Positions 9,363 to 20,186 of a stretch of 64,000 nucleotides of DNA are shown one piece after another. The notes under the pieces were generated by a model that was not told where the DNA came from, ran no database searches, and was given only the letters and a program-made list of their open reading frames with translations. Numbering within the stretch: the first letter of the stretch is position 1; every line of letters begins with the position of its first letter. The position numbers and the translations under genes are program-made. Source of the stretch: Sphingomonas sp. (GTDB taxonomy: Bacteria; Pseudomonadota; Alphaproteobacteria; Sphingomonadales; Sphingomonadaceae). The stretch is taken from contig NZ_JACDDV010000002.1 in assembly GCF_013816785.1 (NCBI RefSeq), positions 1-64,000 on the forward strand. The letters run 5' to 3'.

Positions 9363-11657
9363 TTATGCGGCCCGGCGTTTCCTCTCGCTAGTTAGCCGTC
9401 TGCTTAAATCGCTGAAGCTGGACGGGCGGGCGATGACGAAACCTTGCGCAACTTCACATTTCATTGCGACTAGGAGGTCCAGGGTCTCGCGGTTCTCGAC
9501 TCCTTCGGCGACAACCGTGCGACCGAGGGAGTGGGCGAGTGCGATCGTCGATTGAACCATGACCAGATCGCTGCGGTTGTCGCGCATTGATTTGACGAAG
9601 CTCTGGTCGATCTTGATCTCACTAGCCGGGATTTTCTTGAGATATTCGAGGGTCGAAAGTCCGGTGCCATAATCGTCGATCGAAATTTTGATTCCCAGAT
9701 CGCGCAGGCGTAATAGCGGCTCGATATCGGATCCGTTGGTGGCCAGCGTGGCGGTTTCGGTCAGTTCCAGGGTTAGCCTGGCCGGGTCGAGATGATGCTT
9801 TCGGAGCAGCGCGCTGACGCGTGAGGGAAGAATGGGGTTCGACAACATGCGCGCCGAAAGGTTGACCGCCATATCGAACGGGCGGTGGTCGCGGTTGACC
9901 TTGGCCGCCACCGCAATCGCGCGGTCGAGGACGAAAAAGGTCAGCTTTTCGATGCGGTCATTCTGCTCGGCCGCCGCAATAAACTCGCTTGGGCTGATCG
10001 GCCCTTTTTCCGGGTGGGTCCAACGCGCAAGCGCTTCCGCGCCCTTGGTGAAACCGGTAGTGAGGTCCATCTGCGGCTGAAAGGCGACCCACACTTGGCC
10101 ATTGTCGATGGCATTGTCGAGCTGGCCGAGCAGCGAAAGCCGCCATTCGGCATCCTTCAGCCGTTCCGGATCATGGTATTTCCAGCGAAGCCCCTCTCTA
10201 TGCGCTTCGTCGGCCGCGACCAGCGCACTGCCAAGACGATTGGAGATAGATCGCCCACTGCCGATTTCGACGCCAAAACTCACCGAAATATCAAATTGTT
10301 TTCCATCGACCTTGGCAGGACTGCGGAACAAAGCATGCAGCGCCTCGACATGATGGCCGATTGCTGTGTCGGGCTGGACGGTCCAGGCGAAGATGCCCTC
10401 GTCTCCTTGATAGACGGTCTCAATTTCCGAGCCCACCTTGAGACGAGCGACGATTTGTTCAATCAGATTTGCCTCCTGCGCGAGCGACATCGTCGAGACG
10501 ATTTGCGGGAAGTTGAGAATTCGCGCGGCGACTAGCGTCCGATTGCGTTCTTGATGGGACCGCCGCAGCGCGTGCATATTCGGCAGGCCGCTGACGGTGT
10601 TGACCAATCCGCGTTTCTTCGCGTGGGCCCACCCAAGCGCTGTACCCACAAAAATCAGCGTGAAGAGCGCTGGAGTGATGTCAATGAAGATTAGGTTTGC
10701 TTCCAAGGCCACCGGTACGGCCAAAAGTCCGATACCCACGGCAACGAGGACTAGAGGGCGCTTCGGTCCGCTCATTCGCAAGCACAAAAGAATCGCGCCT
10801 AAGGTAATCACAAGTACAAGTAGCCACCCCATGTCAACTGGATCGCCCGCCTTCAGGGTTTCTGCCGCAATTATATGGACGTACACGCCGCCGTATTTTC
10901 CCTGACCGGGTATCATATATTGGTCATATTGTCGCCAAGCGTCCGGGCCAACGATAACGACTTTACCGCGCAAAGCAGAAGCGGGCACTCGGCCCGCGAG
11001 TAAATCAATTGCGCTGATTTTTGGGATGGATTTTACGTCGAAGGCGTAATCGATCCGAAATGACGGTCGGTCGCTAACCTTCCTCTCCGTCATGATTGTC
11101 GCAAAAGTTGGAAACTTTCTACCTCCAATCGGGACCCAATAGTTCAAGTTCCAAATTTCGTTTGCATAATTATAATGAGCAGAAATCGAACCAATTTGCG
11201 CATTTCGATAAAAACGCGGAAGTGAACGCACACTAACGCCCGGTTCGTTGTCAATCCCTACCCGATCAAGAATAGCTAGCACGACGTTCGTGTTCGAAGA
11301 GATGGCGCGTTCCAAGGCGGCGTCTTCGACGGGCGTCGTCCGATCAGGGAAAATGAAGTCATGCACCTGCATTTTGGGATGCGAGGCGCCAATCTTGCTG
11401 ATCAGTTCGGCATAGCGCGACCGAGGCCACGGCCAGCGGCCGACCTTCTGCACCGATTTTTCGTCAATCGCGACCAGCACGATATCGCCGCTGACCGGCC
11501 GTTCATGAAAATAGTTGCGCACGACACGTAAGCGGTCCTCAGGATATTCGCCTGCGCCAATCAGCCCGAACAGTAGGCCAAGCAACACCGCCCAGATGAC
11601 CGTCCGATACGGGCCTCGGGTTGCGGACTTGCTACCGGTTCGGCGCAACAGGGGCAT
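9363..11657 (-). CDS. CHASE2 - degenerate GGDEF - EAL c-di-GMP phosphodiesterase-like protein
   Basis: N-terminal extracellular CHASE2-like region followed by TM segments; GGDEF site degenerate (YQGDEG); EAL motifs GAEALARW, ELTETA, DDYGTGLSTLEYLKKIP, KIDQSFVK, VVAEGVEN. Confidence 0.88.
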   Translation of the reverse strand: MPLLRRTGSKSATRGPYRTVIWAVLLGLLFGLIGAGEYPEDRLRVVRNYFHERPVSGDIVLVAIDEKSVQKVGRWPWPRSRYAELISKIGASHPKMQVHDFIFPDRTTPVEDAALERAISSNTNVVLAILDRVGIDNEPGVSVRSLPRFYRNAQIGSISAHYNYANEIWNLNYWVPIGGRKFPTFATIMTERKVSDRPSFRIDYAFDVKSIPKISAIDLLAGRVPASALRGKVVIVGPDAWRQYDQYMIPGQGKYGGVYVHIIAAETLKAGDPVDMGWLLVLVITLGAILLCLRMSGPKRPLVLVAVGIGLLAVPVALEANLIFIDITPALFTLIFVGTALGWAHAKKRGLVNTVSGLPNMHALRRSHQERNRTLVAARILNFPQIVSTMSLAQEANLIEQIVARLKVGSEIETVYQGDEGIFAWTVQPDTAIGHHVEALHALFRSPAKVDGKQFDISVSFGVEIGSGRSISNRLGSALVAADEAHREGLRWKYHDPERLKDAEWRLSLLGQLDNAIDNGQVWVAFQPQMDLTTGFTKGAEALARWTHPEKGPISPSEFIAAAEQNDRIEKLTFFVLDRAIAVAAKVNRDHRPFDMAVNLSARMLSNPILPSRVSALLRKHHLDPARLTLELTETATLATNGSDIEPLLRLRDLGIKISIDDYGTGLSTLEYLKKIPASEIKIDQSFVKSMRDNRSDLVMVQSTIALAHSLGRTVVAEGVENRETLDLLVAMKCEVAQGFVIARPSSFSDLSRRLTSERKRRAA

Positions 11658-11802
11658 ATGGTTTCGGCTTCCTGCTTCTTCCCACCCGCGATGCGCAGAA
11701 AAAGGTTATCAAATCGGAAACCGCGCCGGAATTAATCGGGCGCGGCAGTGATGCGCCCGGCCGCCCTCGACAAGCCGCCACGGCCTTGCCACAACATCGG
11801 CT

Positions 11803-12111
11803 TTGCCAAGGGAGGCCGGCTTGGACTTCATCTCGATCCTATCGATATTCGTGCTGGCCTGTTTCGTCGGCTATTTCGTCGTCTGGTCGGTGACCCCGGC
11901 GCTGCACACGCCGCTGATGTCGGTGACCAACGCGATTTCTTCGGTCATCATCGTTGGCGCGTTGATCGCCAGTGCTGCAGGCGGCTCTGTCACGTCGAAA
12001 TGGCTTGGGCTGGTCGCGGTCGCGTTGGCCAGCGTCAATATTTTTGGCGGTTTCGCGGTGACCGCGCGGATGCTGGCGATGTACAAGAAAAAGGACCGCG
12101 GCGATGCATGA
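11803..12111 (+). CDS. pntAB: NAD(P) transhydrogenase subunit alpha part 2 (membrane domain)
   Basis: FISILSIFVLACFVGYFVVWSVTPALHTPLMSVTNAISSVIIVGAL; possible TTG start 11821. Confidence 0.92.
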   Translation: MPREAGLDFISILSIFVLACFVGYFVVWSVTPALHTPLMSVTNAISSVIIVGALIASAAGGSVTSKWLGLVAVALASVNIFGGFAVTARMLAMYKKKDRGDA

Positions 12112-13600
12112 GGCGGTGACCCCGGCGTGGGTGCTGATCGCTTATCTGATCGCCGGCATTTGCTTCATCCTCGCACTGCGCGGCCTGTCGAGCCCGGCAA
12201 CCAGCCAGCGCGGCAACCGGCTAGGCATGGCGGGGATGGCTATTGCCGTCATTACGACGTTGTGGACGCAATTTCTGGACTTTTCGGCGGTGGGTCTGGA
12301 CGGCCAACACATTCGGCCATTCGAAATGATGTTGATCGATTGGACGGCCATCGGTGAAATTCTGGCCGCCATCGTGATCGGCGGCGGCATTGGGCTGGTT
12401 ACCGCCCGCCGGATCCAGATGACCGCGATGCCTCAGTTGGTCGCGGCTTTCCACAGTTTGGTCGGCTTGGCCGCGGTGCTAGTCGGAGCGGCCGCCTTCC
12501 TCAACCCGGAGGCGTTCGGAATCGCCGTGCGGATCACGCCGATCGCCACCCCCTCTTTCCTTAGCATCCTGCCGGTAAGCAGGGTCGAGATGGGGCTTGG
12601 CGTCGCGATTGGCGCGATCACCTTCTCTGGCTCGGTTATCGCCTTTCTGAAGCTCAACGGCACCATGTCGGGCGCGCCAATTCTGCTGCCCCTGCGGCAT
12701 GTCCTCAACCTTGGCACACTGGTCGCGATCCTCGGGCTGATCGCCTATTTCACTCAGGATCAGTCGCCCTGGATATTCTGGACCATCACCGCGCTCGCCT
12801 TCGCGATAGGCTTCCTCCTCATCATCCCGATTGGCGGCGCGGACATGCCCGTCGTGATTTCGATGCTCAACAGCTATTCGGGTTGGGCGGCGGCGGCGAT
12901 GGGCTTCACGCTGCACAACAGCGCGATGATCATCACCGGCGCGCTGGTCGGATCGTCGGGCGCGATTTTGAGCTATATCATGTGCCGCGCGATGAACCGC
13001 AGCTTCATCAGCGTCATCGCCGGCGGGTTCGGCGCGGTTGCCGGCTCCGGCGGCGGCGAAGCGATCGACCGGCCCTACAAGCGCGGCTCGGCCGAGGACG
13101 CCGCGTTCCTGATGAAACAGGCCGACAAGGTGATCATCGTTCCGGGCTATGGCATGGCGGTGTCCCAGGCCCAGCATGCGCTGCGCGAAATGGCCGAGAT
13201 GCTGAAGAAAGAGGGGGTCGAGGTCAAATATGCGATCCACCCGGTGGCGGGGCGGATGCCGGGGCACATGAACGTTCTCCTTGCCGAGGCCAATGTTCCC
13301 TATGATGAGGTGTTCGAACTGGAGGACATCAACAGCGAATTCGCGCAGGCCGACGTCGCCTTCGTGATCGGCGCCAACGACGTCACCAATCCGGCCGCAA
13401 AGACCGACAAAACATCGCCGATTTACGGCATGCCGGTGTTGGACGTGGAGAAGGCGCGGACCGTTTTATTTATCAAGCGGTCGATGGGCGGCGCGGGTTA
13501 TGCCGGGGTCGATAACGAGCTATTCTATCGCGACAACACGATGATGCTTCTGTCCGACGCGAAAAAGATGGTCGAGGAAATCGTCAAAGCGCTCGGCTAG
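12104..13600 (+). CDS. pntB: NAD(P) transhydrogenase subunit beta
   Basis: GGADMPVVISMLNSYSGWAAAAMGF, VIVPGYGMAVSQAQHALREM, VIGANDVTNPAA, KRSMGGAGYAGVDNELF. Confidence 0.95.
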   Translation: MHEAVTPAWVLIAYLIAGICFILALRGLSSPATSQRGNRLGMAGMAIAVITTLWTQFLDFSAVGLDGQHIRPFEMMLIDWTAIGEILAAIVIGGGIGLVTARRIQMTAMPQLVAAFHSLVGLAAVLVGAAAFLNPEAFGIAVRITPIATPSFLSILPVSRVEMGLGVAIGAITFSGSVIAFLKLNGTMSGAPILLPLRHVLNLGTLVAILGLIAYFTQDQSPWIFWTITALAFAIGFLLIIPIGGADMPVVISMLNSYSGWAAAAMGFTLHNSAMIITGALVGSSGAILSYIMCRAMNRSFISVIAGGFGAVAGSGGGEAIDRPYKRGSAEDAAFLMKQADKVIIVPGYGMAVSQAQHALREMAEMLKKEGVEVKYAIHPVAGRMPGHMNVLLAEANVPYDEVFELEDINSEFAQADVAFVIGANDVTNPAAKTDKTSPIYGMPVLDVEKARTVLFIKRSMGGAGYAGVDNELFYRDNTMMLLSDAKKMVEEIVKALG

Positions 13601-13627
13601 GTTGGGCGACAGTTCGCGCGCTGTCGT

Positions 13628-14089
13628 CTAGCGAACCTCGATTGCGATGACGGTGATCGCTTTGCCCGAGCCCGGCAACTCGACCTCCTCCCCGACTTCG
13701 GCGCCGAGCAAGGCGCGGGCGAGGGGCGCGGAAAAGGCGATGCGGTCGGCGGCGGGATCGGCCTCGTCGTGCCCCACGATTTCCATTGCGCGCGTTTCGC
13801 CAGCGCGAACAAACGTCACGCGCGTCCCGATCGCGACCATATCGCCCTTGGGGGCAGCGGCGATCTGGGCACTGGCGAGGCGGTTGCGCCAGTAGCGGGC
13901 GTCTCGCAGCAGCGCCTTGCGCTCCTCCTCGCCAAGTTCGGCGCCAAGCTGAGCCTCGATCGCGTCATGGCGCGCCTCGATCAGCGCATAGCCCCGTTCG
14001 GTGACGAGGTTGGGGCCGGGCGGCATCGGCAGCTCGAACTTTGGCTCGAGATGCTCCTCATCGCTCTCGCGGCGAAAGGCGACGCTCAT
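13628..14089 (-). CDS. GreA/GreB-family transcription elongation factor
   Basis: Coiled-coil N-terminus, VAIGTRVTFV, EIVGHDEADPAADRIAFSAPLARALLGAEVGEEVELP. Confidence 0.85.
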   Translation of the reverse strand: MSVAFRRESDEEHLEPKFELPMPPGPNLVTERGYALIEARHDAIEAQLGAELGEEERKALLRDARYWRNRLASAQIAAAPKGDMVAIGTRVTFVRAGETRAMEIVGHDEADPAADRIAFSAPLARALLGAEVGEEVELPGSGKAITVIAIEVR

Positions 14090-14208
14090 CGGCGGGCGCG
14101 GGGGCGGTGGGCAATCATCGTCGGCCTATTAGCATAGGCGGACGTCCTCGCACGAGGATTGGCGCGCTGCCTATCGCAACTCTGTCGCTTAGCCTCTAAA
14201 TCCTTCTC

Positions 14209-16146
14209 GTGAGCAAAGCCGATCGCCCAGACCAGCCCAATGCTTCCGCGCGCTTCAATGAGGAGGCGGCGACCTATACCGTGCGCGGGTCAGGCGCGCC
14301 CGACATCGAGGCGGGGGTGGCCGCTATCCGCAACGTGTTGAAGACGTTACCGGTGCGGCCTGGCGTTTATCGGATGCAGGATGCGCGGGGCGACGTGCTC
14401 TATGTCGGCAAGGCCAAGGGGCTCAAAAGCCGGGTGGCCAATTACACCCAGGTCGCGCGGCTGCCCAAGCGGTTGCAGCGGATGGTCAGCCAGACGCGGT
14501 CGATGACCATCGTCACCACACGTACCGAGGCCGAGGCGCTGTTGCTCGAGGCGCAGCTGATCAAGCGCTTCCGTCCGCCGTACAATGTTCTGCTGCGCGA
14601 CGACAAAAGCTTCCCGTTCATCCTGCTGCGCGACGATCATGCCTTTCCGCGGGTCCAGAAGCATCGCGGTGCGCGACGCGCGAAGGGGCAATATTATGGG
14701 CCGTTCGCCAGCGCCGGATCGGTCACGCGGACGCTTAATGCGTTGCAGAAGCTATTCCTGCTAAGAAGCTGTTCCGACAGTTTTTTTACCAACCGCTCGC
14801 GTCCGTGCCTTCTGTATCAAATCCGCCGCTGCTCGGCACCGTGCGTCGGGCGGATCGGTGAGGAGGAGTATGGCGAGCTGGTCGCCGACGCCAAGAATTT
14901 CCTCACCGGCAAATCGACTGGGGTCCAGGCGCGGCTGGGCAAATCGATGTCCGAGGCGGCCGACAAGCAGGATTATGAGCTGGCCGCGGTCTTTCGCGAC
15001 CGGCTGCGCGCGCTGACCTATATCCAGGGCAGCCAGACGGTTCATGCCGAGGGGCTGGGCGATGGGGACATTTTTGCGCTCGCCTGCAACGCCGGCCAGA
15101 TGTGCATCCAGGCTTTTTTTATCCGCGGCGGGCAGAATTGGGGGCATCGCGCCTTCTTCCCGGCGCACACCAACGATGTGCCCGAAGCCGAAGTGCTGTC
15201 GAGTTTTCTCGTCCAATTCTACGAGGATGTCCCGCCGCCGCGCCGCATTCTGCTCGACCGCGACCTGCCAGAAGCAGCGCTGATCGCCGAGGCGTTGAGC
15301 GAGCGCGCCGAGCGCAAGGTCGAGATCGACCGGCCGCAGCGTGGCGCGCGCAAGAAGCTGATCGACCAGGCCAAGCGCAACGCCGAAGAAGCGCTCGAAC
15401 GGCGGCAAGCGGAATCGACTACCCAGGGCAAATTGCTGCGCGAGCTGGCCGAGACGTTTGAGCTGGCCGAACCACCGAAGCGCATCGAGGTTTATGACAA
15501 CAGCCACATCATGGGCGCCAACGCCACCGGCGCGATGATCGTCGCCGGGCCGGAAGGGTTCCGCAAGAATCAGTATCGCAAGTTCAACATCAAGTCGGGG
15601 ATTACGCCAGGCGATGATTTCGGGATGATGCGCGAAGTGCTCGAGCGGCGCTTCGCCCGGCTGGAAAAGGAGGACCCGGACCGTAGCTCCGGCGAATGGC
15701 CGGACCTGTTGCTGATCGACGGCGGCAAGGGGCAACTCTCCACCGTGTGCGAAATACTGGAGAATGCCGGGGTCCACGACATTCCGGTCGTCGGGGTCGC
15801 CAAGGGGCCTGATCGCAACGCCGGGCGCGAGACGTTTCATATGCCGGGCGGCCGCGAAATCACTTTCCCGCCCAACGCGCCGCTGCTGTTCTACTTCCAG
15901 CGGCTGCGCGACGAGGCGCACCGCTTTGCCATCGGCACGCATCGGGCCAAGCGCGCCAAGAGCCTGACCACCTCGACCCTCGACGAAGTTCCCGGGATCG
16001 GCCCCAACCGCAAGCGCGCGCTGCTGATGCACTTCGGCACGGCCCGGGCGGTCAAGGGCGCGGCGCTCGATGATCTCGAGCGGGCGCCGGGTATTTCGAA
16101 GACGATGGCGCTGCAGCTCTACGACTATTTCCACCCGCACGGCTGA
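14209..16146 (+). CDS. uvrC: Excinuclease ABC subunit C
   Basis: GIY-YIG region [39 protein letters not shown]; Hh[18 protein letters not shown]. Confidence 0.96.
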   Translation: MSKADRPDQPNASARFNEEAATYTVRGSGAPDIEAGVAAIRNVLKTLPVRPGVYRMQDARGDVLYVGKAKGLKSRVANYTQVARLPKRLQRMVSQTRSMTIVTTRTEAEALLLEAQLIKRFRPPYNVLLRDDKSFPFILLRDDHAFPRVQKHRGARRAKGQYYGPFASAGSVTRTLNALQKLFLLRSCSDSFFTNRSRPCLLYQIRRCSAPCVGRIGEEEYGELVADAKNFLTGKSTGVQARLGKSMSEAADKQDYELAAVFRDRLRALTYIQGSQTVHAEGLGDGDIFALACNAGQMCIQAFFIRGGQNWGHRAFFPAHTNDVPEAEVLSSFLVQFYEDVPPPRRILLDRDLPEAALIAEALSERAERKVEIDRPQRGARKKLIDQAKRNAEEALERRQAESTTQGKLLRELAETFELAEPPKRIEVYDNSHIMGANATGAMIVAGPEGFRKNQYRKFNIKSGITPGDDFGMMREVLERRFARLEKEDPDRSSGEWPDLLLIDGGKGQLSTVCEILENAGVHDIPVVGVAKGPDRNAGRETFHMPGGREITFPPNAPLLFYFQRLRDEAHRFAIGTHRAKRAKSLTTSTLDEVPGIGPNRKRALLMHFGTARAVKGAALDDLERAPGISKTMALQLYDYFHPHG

Positions 16147-16883
16147 TGCGCTTCACCACGCCCGCTATCATCCTCTCGCTGCGCCCCCACGGCGAGCATG
16201 GCGCAGTGCTGCGGGTGATGACGCCGGAGCATGGGCTGCAGGCGGCCTACGTGCGCGGCGCGCGCGGACGGCGGATGCGTCCGGTGCTGCTCGCCGGGAA
16301 TTTGGTCGAGGCCACCCTCCGCGCGCGGACCGACACGCAGTTGCCGCAGGCGACGGTCGAGCTGCTGCATAGCCGAGCCCCGTTGCTCGCCGAGCCGCTG
16401 CCCGCTGCGGCGATCGACTGGGCGACCGCGCTGACCACAACGGCCTTGCCCGAAGCGCAGCCCTATCGGCGGCTCTATTCCGCGCTTGATGGGTTGCTGG
16501 CGGCGGTCGAAGCGGCCCCGGCTGCGAGCGGCTGGGGCGCTGCGCTGGTTCGCTACGAACTGCTGCTGCTCGCTGAGCTCGGCTTCGGGCTCGACCTCGA
16601 TCGCTGCGCGGTGAGCGGCGACGCAGAGGATTTGATCGCGGTCAGCCCGCGCTCGGGCAGGGCGGTTAGCGCGGCCGAGGCCGAGCCCTATCTCGGCAAG
16701 TTGCTGCCCCTGCCACGCTTTGTGCGCGAGGGTGGGATAGCGTCATGGGCGGATATTCTCGACGGACTGACTCTAAGCGGCCACTTTCTGCTCCGCGATG
16801 TGGTCACGGATCGTTCGGCGACGGTCGCCGATGCGCGGGGACGGCTGGTCGAGCGGATGCGGCGTGCTGCCGGGCCCGGCTAA
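16146..16883 (+). CDS. recO: DNA repair protein RecO
   Basis: N-terminal OB fold ([36 protein letters not shown]) and order uvrC-recO; overlaps uvrC stop by 1 nt. Confidence 0.8.
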   Translation: MRFTTPAIILSLRPHGEHGAVLRVMTPEHGLQAAYVRGARGRRMRPVLLAGNLVEATLRARTDTQLPQATVELLHSRAPLLAEPLPAAAIDWATALTTTALPEAQPYRRLYSALDGLLAAVEAAPAASGWGAALVRYELLLLAELGFGLDLDRCAVSGDAEDLIAVSPRSGRAVSAAEAEPYLGKLLPLPRFVREGGIASWADILDGLTLSGHFLLRDVVTDRSATVADARGRLVERMRRAAGPG

Positions 16884-17890
16884 GGTCTGGCGATATACCA
16901 GGGCAGGGCTTCATCGAGGCCGCGTTTGACCGAATAGGCCGGTTGATAGCCGAGCTTGCGGCGCGCCTTCGAAATGTCGGCCTGGGAATGGCGCACGTCG
17001 CCGGCGCGAAAGTCGGCCATCGTCGGCTTTCGGTCATAATGGACTTGGTGATCGCGCAGCCCGTCGCGGATGAACGCGAACAACTCCCCGAGCGTGGCGC
17101 GGTCGCCGAACGCGACATTATAGACCTCCCCTTGCGCTTCGTCGGGGCCGAGCGCGGCTAGCAGGTTTGCCTGAACGGCATTGGCGACATAGCAGAAATC
17201 GCGGCTGGTCTCGCCGTCGCCATTGATGACGACCTCCTCGCCCGCGATCATCGCCGCGACCCATTTGGGGATCACCGCCGCGTAGGCCCCATCAGGGTCC
17301 TGGCGTGGGCCGAACACGTTGAAATAGCGCAGCCCCGTGGCCTGATAGCCATAGCATCGGGCATAGACCGAGGCGTAAATCTCGTTGGCCAGCTTCGTTG
17401 CCGCATAGGGCGACAGCGAATTGCCGATTCGCTCCTCGCGCTTGGGCAAATTGGGTTCGTCGCCATAAGTTGAGCTGGAGGCGGCGTAAATGAAGCGTGA
17501 CACGCCGGCGGACCGCGCTGCATCGAGCATGTTGAGGAAGCCGGTGACGTTGACGTCGTGGCTGGTCAGCGGATCGGCGATCGATCTCGGCACCGATCCG
17601 AGCGCTGCCTGGTGGAGGACGATATCGGCACCGGCGACGGCCGCGGCGCAGGTATAGCGATCGCGAATGTCGCCAACAATCATCCGGAAGGTCCCGCGGC
17701 TGGAACTCAGCGCCTCGTCGAGGTTGCGTTGATGCCCGGTTGCGAAATTGTCGAGGCCGACCACGCTCTGGCCGTTAGCGAGCAGCACCTCGACCAGGTT
17801 CGATCCAATGAATCCAGCGGGGCCGGTCACTAGCCATCGCCTCTGGCGGCCCTCGAGCAAGCGAGGAAGATCAAAGTCCGACGGATCCAT
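16880..17890 (-). CDS. NAD-dependent UDP-sugar 4-epimerase (WbpP/TviC-like)
   Basis: [51 protein letters not shown] (YxxxK), [23 protein letters not shown]. Confidence 0.88.
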   Translation of the reverse strand: MDPSDFDLPRLLEGRQRRWLVTGPAGFIGSNLVEVLLANGQSVVGLDNFATGHQRNLDEALSSSRGTFRMIVGDIRDRYTCAAAVAGADIVLHQAALGSVPRSIADPLTSHDVNVTGFLNMLDAARSAGVSRFIYAASSSTYGDEPNLPKREERIGNSLSPYAATKLANEIYASVYARCYGYQATGLRYFNVFGPRQDPDGAYAAVIPKWVAAMIAGEEVVINGDGETSRDFCYVANAVQANLLAALGPDEAQGEVYNVAFGDRATLGELFAFIRDGLRDHQVHYDRKPTMADFRAGDVRHSQADISKARRKLGYQPAYSVKRGLDEALPWYIARP

Positions 17891-17977
17891 GCCGGGCTTC
17901 TTGGCGCGATAAAGTGATCCTGTCGATTGGCGATGTTGCGGCTTGCGAAGGTCGCGGCCACGAGCCTAGCTTCAGCT

Positions 17978-18391
17978 ATGGCCGATTTGCTCGCTTCGCT
18001 GTTTCCTCATGTCGCCGAAACGCGTGGCATGACGGTGCGGGTGGCTGTGAGCTTCCTTGCCGAACAGTCAGCGCCGGCGCAGGGCCGCTGGTTCTGGTCC
18101 TACCATGTCCGGCTTGAAAATCATGGTGAAGGCGTGGTCCAGTTACTCGCCCGCTACTGGAAGATCGTCGACGGGCGGGGCAATGTGCACGAAGTGCGCG
18201 GCCAGGGAGTGGTCGGGGATATGCCGGTCATTCCGCGGGGCGAAAGCTATGACTATGTCTCCGGCTGCCCGCTCGACACCCCGACAGGAACAATGAGCGG
18301 TCATTATCAGCTGGTCGACGAATCGGGGACCGCGTTCCACGTCGCCATTCCGAAATTTGCGTTGCTCGCGCCGGCCGAAATACGCGAATGA
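17978..18391 (+). CDS. apaG: ApaG domain protein (Co2+/Mg2+ efflux ApaG family)
   Basis: YHVRLENHGEGVVQLLARYWKIVDGRGNVHEVRGQGVVGDMPVIPRGESYDYVSGCPLDTPTGTMSGHY. Confidence 0.92.
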   Translation: MADLLASLFPHVAETRGMTVRVAVSFLAEQSAPAQGRWFWSYHVRLENHGEGVVQLLARYWKIVDGRGNVHEVRGQGVVGDMPVIPRGESYDYVSGCPLDTPTGTMSGHYQLVDESGTAFHVAIPKFALLAPAEIRE

Positions 18392-18415
18392 CGCCGCGCA
18401 AGGGCGGCGTCATTC
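18386..18415. terminator. Perfect 12-bp stem hairpin between convergent apaG and 18440 gene
   Basis: GAATGACGCCGC-gcaagg-GCGGCGTCATTC; no U tract, contains the apaG stop. Confidence 0.55.
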
Positions 18416-18439
18416 AGTGGCGCGACGTTGAGTCAGGCC

Positions 18440-18787
18440 CTAATTGGGGCTGCGCGGGACCGGAGTGAAGTCGAGATCGTCGTTGTCATCCCTGGTGAGA
18501 ATGTAAATCCCGAGCGCTATCGTACCCAAAATCACCGCCAGAACGGGAAGAGGGGGGAAGCCTATCCCGTCGTCATCATCGTCGTCGTCGTCACGATAGT
18601 TCTGAGCCGCAGCCAGCGACGCGGCGCTCGCGCTGCTCAAGGAACTCATCGCCCCCAGCGCAAGCCATGGGTTGACCGCCGTAGCGCCAATCGCGGGAGC
18701 CGGGGCAGCCGCAATGGCGCTTGTCGAAACCGAGCACAGCGCTAGGGCGGCGACGGCTGCTGTTAACTTGCGCATGGAACTCGACAT
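18440..18787 (-). CDS. Small exported/membrane protein with poly-Asp run
   Basis: Signal peptide MRKLTAAVAALALCSVSTSAIAA, YRDDDDDDDDG, one TM helix LPVLAVILGTIALGIYIL; family unknown. Confidence 0.6.
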   Translation of the reverse strand: MSSSMRKLTAAVAALALCSVSTSAIAAAPAPAIGATAVNPWLALGAMSSLSSASAASLAAAQNYRDDDDDDDDGIGFPPLPVLAVILGTIALGIYILTRDDNDDLDFTPVPRSPN

Positions 18788-19035
18788 GGTGCTAAACTCC
18801 CGGATGATGGCGCGACCTTATCCAATAAAACGCTTAACGCCAAGTCATTTAACGCATTTCTTTGACGCAGGTTTCATGAAATCTGTCGCCGGAACGCCAC
18901 GGTCCGTCGATGCGGAGGAGGAATAATATTCCGAGTCGCCCCCGGAGTGTTGTCTAACGGTGAGCGAGGCTTCTATGCGATTGACGTCATTTCCGTCGCC
19001 GACGGCTCCGCCGCCCCGCCATTCTTGAGGCACTC

Positions 19036-20178
19036 ATGCACCCCGGCAAGGTCAAGCCAACACCTACCATCCTTATTTCTGCCAACAGTCTGTTCAATAT
19101 CGTTAACTTTCGTGCCGGGCTGGTACGGGGCATCGCTGCTGAGGGGTTCAGGCCGATCCTGGTCGCACCGCTCGACCCGGCCTTTGAGCCGTTAACCACT
19201 CTGAATGCCGAAACCATTGCCGTCCGTATCGATCGATCGGGGATCAACCCGCTGATCGATGCCGCCTTGCTGCTCGCGTATTGGCAGCTGTGTCGGCGGA
19301 AGCGGCCCGCAGCCTACCTGGGGTTCACGATCAAGCCCAACATCTACGGGGCGCTGGCGGCAAGGGCGGCCGGTGTGCCCAGCATCCTCAATGTCAGCGG
19401 GCTCGGCACAGCGTTCCTCAGCAGCGGCCTGTTCGCGTGGTTCATAAGTCATTTGTATCGCGTCGCTTTCAATCGAGCTGCGACCGTCTTCTTCCAGAAT
19501 CCCGACGACCGTGACTTATTTCTCACACGCAAGATCGTGCGCCCCGAACAAGTCCGGCTGCTTCCCGGTTCAGGAATTGACCTTGATCGCTTTCGCCCGA
19601 TCGAGGTCGATCCCGGAGCTGAGCCGGTGTTTCTGTTCATCGGCCGCCTGATCGCCGACAAGGGAGTGAGGGAATTTGTCGAGGCCGCGGGCCAAGTCCG
19701 CCAAACTCATCCGGGCGCTCGGTTTCAGCTGCTTGGCGCGATCGATCCAGGAAACCGGACGAGCGTCACGCCGACCGAGCTAGAGCGCTGGGTCCGGTTA
19801 GGAACGGTCGAGCATTTAGGGCAAATGGACGATGTTCGGCCGGCAATCGCGGCCGCCAGCGCGGTGGTGCTACCTTCCTACCGCGAAGGCTTGCCGCGGT
19901 CGCTGCTCGAAGGTGGCGCCATGGGCCGGCCGCTGATCGCCACCGATGTCCCGGGCAATCGCGAGCTGGTCGAGGAAGGTTTGACCGGCATGTCATGCCG
20001 CCCCCGAGATGCTTCCTCCCTGGCAGAAGCGGTGCGTCGTTTCCTCGACCTTGAGGCGGTCGGGCGACGCGCCCTTGGCCAAGCGGCGCTTGAGCGGGTT
20101 CGCGGACGTTTCGGCGAGCGCAAGGTGATCGACGCTTATCTGGGCGCGTTGAAACCATATCGCACCTCCACCGGTTAG
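19036..20178 (+). CDS. Glycosyltransferase family 4-type
   Basis: LFIGRLIADKGVREFVEAAGQV, VVLPSYREGLPRSLLEGGAMGRPLIATDVPGNRELV. Confidence 0.9.
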   Translation: MHPGKVKPTPTILISANSLFNIVNFRAGLVRGIAAEGFRPILVAPLDPAFEPLTTLNAETIAVRIDRSGINPLIDAALLLAYWQLCRRKRPAAYLGFTIKPNIYGALAARAAGVPSILNVSGLGTAFLSSGLFAWFISHLYRVAFNRAATVFFQNPDDRDLFLTRKIVRPEQVRLLPGSGIDLDRFRPIEVDPGAEPVFLFIGRLIADKGVREFVEAAGQVRQTHPGARFQLLGAIDPGNRTSVTPTELERWVRLGTVEHLGQMDDVRPAIAAASAVVLPSYREGLPRSLLEGGAMGRPLIATDVPGNRELVEEGLTGMSCRPRDASSLAEAVRRFLDLEAVGRRALGQAALERVRGRFGERKVIDAYLGALKPYRTSTG

Positions 20179-20186
20179 CGGTCCGC

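Noticed and set aside
14761-16140. 459-aa minus-strand ORF
   Set aside because: Antisense to uvrC, which is clearly the real gene
17790-17815. ggttcgatccaatgaatcc resembling a tRNA T-arm
   Set aside because: Lies inside the epimerase gene and no cloverleaf arms could be formed around it
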